Origin: Embleya sp040605455 | Lineage (GTDB): Bacteria; Actinomycetota; Actinomycetes; Streptomycetales; Streptomycetaceae | Length of the DNA: 17,890 nt | Assembly: GCF_040605455.1 (NCBI RefSeq) | Contig: NZ_JBEXCV010000167.1 | Span: 1-17,890 of the forward strand | Direction of reading: 5' to 3' | Shown: positions 14,314 through 17,890 of the stretch, in pieces | How the letters are laid out: each line of letters begins with the position of its first letter | How positions within the stretch are numbered: position 1 is the first letter of the stretch | Made by a program: the position numbers and the translations under genes | The notes under the pieces: generated by a model | Told to the model about the DNA's origin: nothing | Seen by the model: only the letters and a program-made list of their open reading frames with translations | The model's database searches: none

Positions 14314-14410
14314 CCGGGCGCAGAGCGCGGCACACCCACCGAGGTGGCGGCGCGCTGTCCGGGGCGTCGAGCGGTACTCGCGGCGGGTTCACGGCCCGCT
14401 GACCGGGCGC
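14300..14410 (+). repeat. Imperfect 22-bp direct repeat spanning the GH26 stop codon
   Basis: The 22 bases at 14300-14321, which include the last codons and the TGA of the glycosidase gene, recur at 14389-14410 with two mismatches; 14 bases (CGCTGACCGGGCGC) are identical. The copies are 89 bases apart. It looks like a remnant of a local duplication of the gene's 3' end. Confidence 0.6.
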
Positions 14411-14748
14411 CGAACGGCGCCGCTCGAATCCCGCGACGTCCGCGACGGCTTGGTCGGCCACGGGCGTGAAGCCTCCTCGAATGCCGCGAATCGCCGAGGC
14501 GCGGCACCGGAGGACGCGCCCCGGACGGCCAAGATGCGCCGGTCGGGGCCCGTTTCGGGAGTCCGGTCGGGGGCGGCCGAAATCGACGCGCCTTCGGTCT
14601 TCGTGTCGCGCTCGTGCGATCCACGATGCCGCCGGCGTGCCACCCGCCACCCCGTCGCCGTCAAGGTCGCGTTCGGATTCGGCGCGAACGCGTATGTGTG
14701 GCATACGGGTTCCGCTCGCCGATCGTCGCGCCGCCTAGCGTCGAAGGC
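14411..14748 (+). promoter_or_regulatory. Intergenic region with candidate operator and leaderless promoter
   Basis: I see no gene here; the frames that are open have no recognisable protein. CGTATG (14691-14696) and CATACG (14702-14707) form a perfect 6-bp inverted repeat around TGTGG. TAGCGT (14736-14741) is a -10-like hexamer ending 7 bases before ATG 14749, where the only purine-rich run (AAGG) is 1 base from the ATG, too close to act as a ribosome site. The next gene is therefore probably leaderless, and the inverted repeat would lie just upstream of its -35 region. Confidence 0.45.
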
Positions 14749-16401
14749 ATGCGGGGGAGCAACGGCAGCAACGGCACAGCGGGCAACAGTGGTTCGGCAT
14801 GGGCGAGATGGCGGGCGCGAGGCGATGCCTCACCCGGCGCGGGGTGGTTGCCGCGTCTGGGTACGCCGGCCTCGCTTCGGTTGCTCGTCGCCCTGACGGC
14901 CGTGCTCCTCGCCGCCTATCTGGCCGTGCTGCTCGCGGCCGTCTCGGCCGCGGACGACGGGCTGCGCGTGGTCGGCCACGACGCCGGACCCCGGGTGGTG
15001 TCCGCGAACGCGTTGCACGGGGCGCTGACCGGGATGGATGCCGACCTGGCGAACACGGTCCTGGTCGGAGACGAGCGGGGCTTGGGTTTCGACCGCGAGC
15101 AGGCGGCGGCCCACTACGCGGCCGATCGCAAGGCACTCGGTGAAGCGATCGAGGAGACCGGAGCCGGTCTCGACACCATCGATGCCCGGCGCACCCTCGG
15201 CGACCTGATCGACAAGGTCGGGGTGTACGACAACCTGGCAGGCCAGGTGACGCTGCTCGACCGTCAGTCGGACGCCCGGGCCCTGACCGACGTCTCGCCG
15301 GCTCTCCCGCTGCTGCGCCAGGCGACCGACCTGATGCGGGGCACCCTGCTGCCCGAGGCCGATCGGCTTTCCGCGGCGAACGCGCGAGCGGTCGAGGCGA
15401 CTTACGCGGACACCTACGGTCGGGCACGCGGCCTGGGCCGATGGTCGCTACCGCTCGGCCTGGTGCCGGTGGTCGTGTTGGTCGGTGGGCAGCTGTTCCT
15501 GGCCCGCCGGACCCGCCGGGTGTTCAGTCCCTGGCTGCTGGTCGCGACCGCCCTGGGCGCGGCGCTGGTGTGGACGGGGACCGGTACGGCGTTGTCGGCG
15601 GCGGAACATCTGCGGGTGGCCAAGAAGGACGCCTTCGACTCGGTGCTCGCGCTCACCCGGGCGAACGCGCTGGCGCAGGAGGCCAACGGCGACGAGAGCC
15701 GTTTCCTGGTCGACCGCGCCCGGGCGGCCGACGCCGAAAACGCGTTCGCCGCGAAGTCCCGGGAACTGGCCGCGTTCGACGGCGTGGGGCCCACCGGCTA
15801 CGCCGAGGCGTTGCGGGTCGCCGTCACCGGCTTCCTGGGCTTCGCGGCGGGCGTGGAGGTGCCGTTCGGTGGGGAGTTCGGCCGGGAATTTCGCAACGTC
15901 ACCTTCACCGGCGAACGGGCGGCGGCCGAGGAGGTGCTGCGCTGGTACGCCCGATACCAGCAATACGACCGGCAGATGCGGGAGATGGTCGCCCGAGGCG
16001 ACGTCCGCGGTGCCGTCGATTTCACCACGAGCTATCGGGAGAACGCCTCCAACTGGTCCTTCGAGCACCTGATCAAGGCGCTGGACGCGGTCACGGCGAT
16101 CAACCGCGCGCACATGGACGCCGAGGCCGAGGCCGGCCTCGACGAGCTGAACGGCCGAGGTCTGCTCTCCGGCCTCCTGGCCCTGTCGGTATCGGCCCTG
16201 GTATGGCTGGGGGTTCGCCCGAGGCTGGCCGAGTATCGCACGGGCGGGGCGGCAGGCCGTCGGTCGTTGCCCCGCCGTCCCGCCCGCCCCGGCCCCATCG
16301 CCGGAGCGGACGTGCGGTCGAAGCCCGCCGCCCCGCATCCGGCTTCGCCGAAGCCTGCCGTGCCTGCCGTGCCTGCCGGTGTGGCACGCGCACGACGTTG
16401 A
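14749..16401 (+). CDS. Four-pass membrane protein with duplicated extracytoplasmic helical domains
   Basis: The 550 residues contain four membrane segments: about 43-66 (LRLLVALTAVLLAAYLAVLL), 232-252, 261-283 and 471-488. Each pair brackets a mostly helical domain (67-231 and 284-470), outside the cell if the N-terminus is inside. The two domains look like copies of one another: ANALHGALTGMDADLANTVL in the first matches ANALAQEANGDESRFLVDRA in the second. Both resemble the four-helix bundles of chemoreceptor-type sensors. No HAMP, kinase, phosphatase or cyclase domain follows. The C-terminus is a Pro/Ala/Arg-rich cytoplasmic tail ending in PAVPAVPAG repeats. It may pass a signal to a partner encoded elsewhere or have a purely structural role. 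I do not know a named family. The N-terminal 40 residues are Gly/Ser/Asn-rich and may be disordered. Confidence 0.85.
   Translation: MRGSNGSNGTAGNSGSAWARWRARGDASPGAGWLPRLGTPASLRLLVALTAVLLAAYLAVLLAAVSAADDGLRVVGHDAGPRVVSANALHGALTGMDADLANTVLVGDERGLGFDREQAAAHYAADRKALGEAIEETGAGLDTIDARRTLGDLIDKVGVYDNLAGQVTLLDRQSDARALTDVSPALPLLRQATDLMRGTLLPEADRLSAANARAVEATYADTYGRARGLGRWSLPLGLVPVVVLVGGQLFLARRTRRVFSPWLLVATALGAALVWTGTGTALSAAEHLRVAKKDAFDSVLALTRANALAQEANGDESRFLVDRARAADAENAFAAKSRELAAFDGVGPTGYAEALRVAVTGFLGFAAGVEVPFGGEFGREFRNVTFTGERAAAEEVLRWYARYQQYDRQMREMVARGDVRGAVDFTTSYRENASNWSFEHLIKALDAVTAINRAHMDAEAEAGLDELNGRGLLSGLLALSVSALVWLGVRPRLAEYRTGGAAGRRSLPRRPARPGPIAGADVRSKPAAPHPASPKPAVPAVPAGVARARR
16354..16378 (+). 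repeat. Short tandem repeat in the tail of the membrane protein gene
   Basis: CCTGCCGTG occurs twice in tandem with a third partial copy, encoding Pro-Ala-Val triplets. It could vary in copy number through slippage between strains. Confidence 0.6.
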
Positions 16402-16406
16402 CGCCG

Positions 16407-16450
16407 GCCGGCACCGCGCGGGTGACCCCGCGTCACGCGACGGTGCCGGC
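16407..16450. terminator. Bidirectional terminator between convergent genes
   Basis: GCCGGCACCG (16407-16416) and CGGTGCCGGC (16441-16450) form a perfect 10-bp stem. Inside it, CGCGGG and CCCGCG (16417-16432) form a second hairpin. It fills almost the whole 64-base gap between the membrane protein gene and the amine oxidase gene, and probably ends both. Confidence 0.75.
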
Positions 16451-16465
16451 TCGGGCGTCCGGGCC

Positions 16466-17890
16466 TCAGATCTGGCAGGCGATCTCGTCCGCGGCCCGCT
16501 CGCCGGAGGCCACCGCCGCGTTCAGGGTGGAGTTGTCCACGTCGGTGTGCTCGCCCGCGAAGTGGATTCGGCCCTCCTGGACGCCCTCGTAGCCGGCGAT
16601 CGAGGTGTACTGGCCGACCCGGTAGTAGTGGTAGGCGCCCAGTGACCAGGGATCGAGCGACCAATGGTCCTCGTACGCCTTGCCGTTGTACGCCGCCGTG
16701 GTGCCCGGGAACAGATGCTCGATCTGTCCGTGGAACCATTGCACGTCGGCGGCCGGTGCCGGGCCGTGCGCCGCCCCGGTGAGGGTGTTCCGGGCGGTGT
16801 TGCCGCCGGGGAAGTTCACCAGCAGGGCCGGCGCGCCGTTCTCGCCCAGGTGCACCGAACCGTCCCAGGCGGTCTGATAGCCGGCCGGGCCGGTGTTGCT
16901 GATGCCGTTGCCGCCGACGGCGGGCCAGGTCTTTCGGGTGAGCTGGGTGACGATCTTCGCGTTCTGGCCCATGCCCTGCTCGCGGATCGCCTTGAGCTTG
17001 AGCGCGGACAGGCTCGCCCCGGACAGGTCGACGTTGCGCAGCGTGCTGAACGGCAGGGCCAACACCACGTGGTCGGCGGTGACCGAGACCGTGCCGCCGG
17101 CGTGGTCGAACGTACAGGTGTAGCTGCCGTTGGTGTTCCGCCGCAGCGCGACCAGTCGATGGCCCGGTTTGACGGCGCCGGCCGGGAGTTCCCCGACCAT
17201 ACCGCTGACCAACTGGTCGTTCCCGCCGATGAGATGGTACTTCTCGTCGAAGCCGCCGCCGCCGAAGATTTCGGAGGAGCCGAGGAAGCCGATCAGGCCC
17301 ATCGCCGAACAGTCGCCCGGCTCGCCGCCCGATTGCAGTTGCAGCGACTGGATCAGTTGGCCGAGCCGGGAGCCGGCCGGCAACCCGATCTCCGCGAGGT
17401 AGTCCAGGGCGGACATCCGGTCGAGCCGACGCGCCTCGGCGGTGAAGTTGTTGTAGCGAGGTGTCCCGGCAGCGGCGTAGGAGGCGCTGAACGCGCTGTA
17501 GGCGTGCGCGACCCAGTCGTCCTGCTGGGCGGCGCCGTCGTACCCGGCGCCGTCGATCCAGGCCTTGTAGTCCCCGGTGGCCAGCGCGCCGCCGGCCGCG
17601 ATCTCCTTGTTCAGACCCAGTCGGCGGGAGAGGGCGAGGATCTCGGTGTCGGTGGAACTGATGAACGCGCCGCCGTGCTCGTGTACTTGGCCGCCGGCGA
17701 AGTAGCCACGCAGGGACCGACATCGGCCGCCCAGATGAGTGTCGGCGGCCTCGTACACGGTCGCGGCGATGGGGGTACGGCCCGTCCAGAGTCGGTGTGC
17801 GCAGCGCAGTCCGGCCAGACCCGCGCCGACCACGACGATGCGCGGCGCGACGGTCGGCGTGGCCGCCGAGGCGCGTGAGGGCGCGAGCAG
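16466..17890 (-). CDS. Flavin-containing amine oxidase, N-terminus cut by window edge
   Basis: The visible 474 residues form almost the whole FAD-dependent amine oxidase fold, which oxidises amines or amino acids with release of ammonia and hydrogen peroxide. The dinucleotide-binding motif IVVVGAGLAGLRCAHRL is followed by VYEAADTHLGGRCRS (the GG motif) and, near the end, GRIHFAGEHTDVDNSTLNAAVASGERAADEI, which binds the flavin. The frame stays open to the window edge. The 19 residues before the first usable internal start read LLAPSRASAATPTVAPRIV, which resembles the end of a signal peptide with an AxA cleavage site, so the protein is probably exported, perhaps by the Tat route. Candidate activities are a monoamine, putrescine or L-amino-acid oxidase; the substrate cannot be told from motifs. 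The true start lies beyond 17890. Confidence 0.9.
   Translation of the reverse strand: MLAPSRASAATPTVAPRIVVVGAGLAGLRCAHRLWTGRTPIAATVYEAADTHLGGRCRSLRGYFAGGQVHEHGGAFISSTDTEILALSRRLGLNKEIAAGGALATGDYKAWIDGAGYDGAAQQDDWVAHAYSAFSASYAAAGTPRYNNFTAEARRLDRMSALDYLAEIGLPAGSRLGQLIQSLQLQSGGEPGDCSAMGLIGFLGSSEIFGGGGFDEKYHLIGGNDQLVSGMVGELPAGAVKPGHRLVALRRNTNGSYTCTFDHAGGTVSVTADHVVLALPFSTLRNVDLSGASLSALKLKAIREQGMGQNAKIVTQLTRKTWPAVGGNGISNTGPAGYQTAWDGSVHLGENGAPALLVNFPGGNTARNTLTGAAHGPAPAADVQWFHGQIEHLFPGTTAAYNGKAYEDHWSLDPWSLGAYHYYRVGQYTSIAGYEGVQEGRIHFAGEHTDVDNSTLNAAVASGERAADEIACQI

Noticed and set aside
14389..14704. Minus-strand frames in the gap before the sensor-like gene
   Set aside because: The translations are Arg/Pro-rich with no motif or good ribosome site, and they do not agree with any family I know.

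Overview
This is high-GC DNA (strong G/C bias at third codon positions) from an actinomycete, most likely a filamentous one of the Streptomyces/Embleya type. The best clue is an XRE/DUF5753 regulator followed by a DUF397 gene, a pairing characteristic of these bacteria. An IdeR/DmdR-type iron box, TAGCGT-like -10 elements placed directly before start codons, and secreted enzymes fit the same picture. Everything looks chromosomal. I see no transposase, integrase, phage gene, CRISPR array, rRNA or tRNA.

Layout: (1) 1-1110 holds the start of an FTR1-type iron permease running off the left edge, a 19-bp iron box in front of it, a decayed isochorismatase-family remnant, and a small unknown ORF. 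(2) 1214-1753 is a GNAT acetyltransferase. (3) 2087-5458 is one very long ORF that fuses an S9 prolyl-oligopeptidase-type peptidase to a complete class-C beta-lactamase-type serine hydrolase, followed by two strong hairpin terminators. (4) 5750-8945 holds an M20 dipeptidase and a YfcC-type carrier behind a leader rich in inverted repeats; together they look like a peptide or amino-acid uptake and cleavage unit. (5) 9089-10675 is an XRE + DUF397 pair on the minus strand, divergent from two tiny overlapping genes on the plus strand. (6) 10805-12279 is a RidA-like gene divergent from a WYL regulator, with a perfect inverted repeat between them. (7) 12361-14313 is a secreted GH26 mannanase-type glycosidase with two tandem C-terminal modules. 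(8) 14749-16401 is a four-pass membrane protein with duplicated external helical domains and no output domain. (9) 16466-17890 is a flavin amine oxidase on the minus strand, whose N-terminus is cut by the right edge.

No single large system spans the window. The most unusual coding feature is the double-hydrolase fusion at 2087-5458, in which both catalytic centres look intact and no export signal is present. Other points worth attention are the palindrome-rich leader of the M20/YfcC unit, the CTAG palindrome pair between the XRE gene and the two tiny genes, the RidA-like protein that lacks the catalytic arginine, and the duplicated sensor-like membrane protein. All family names come from reading motifs by eye; no database search was possible.
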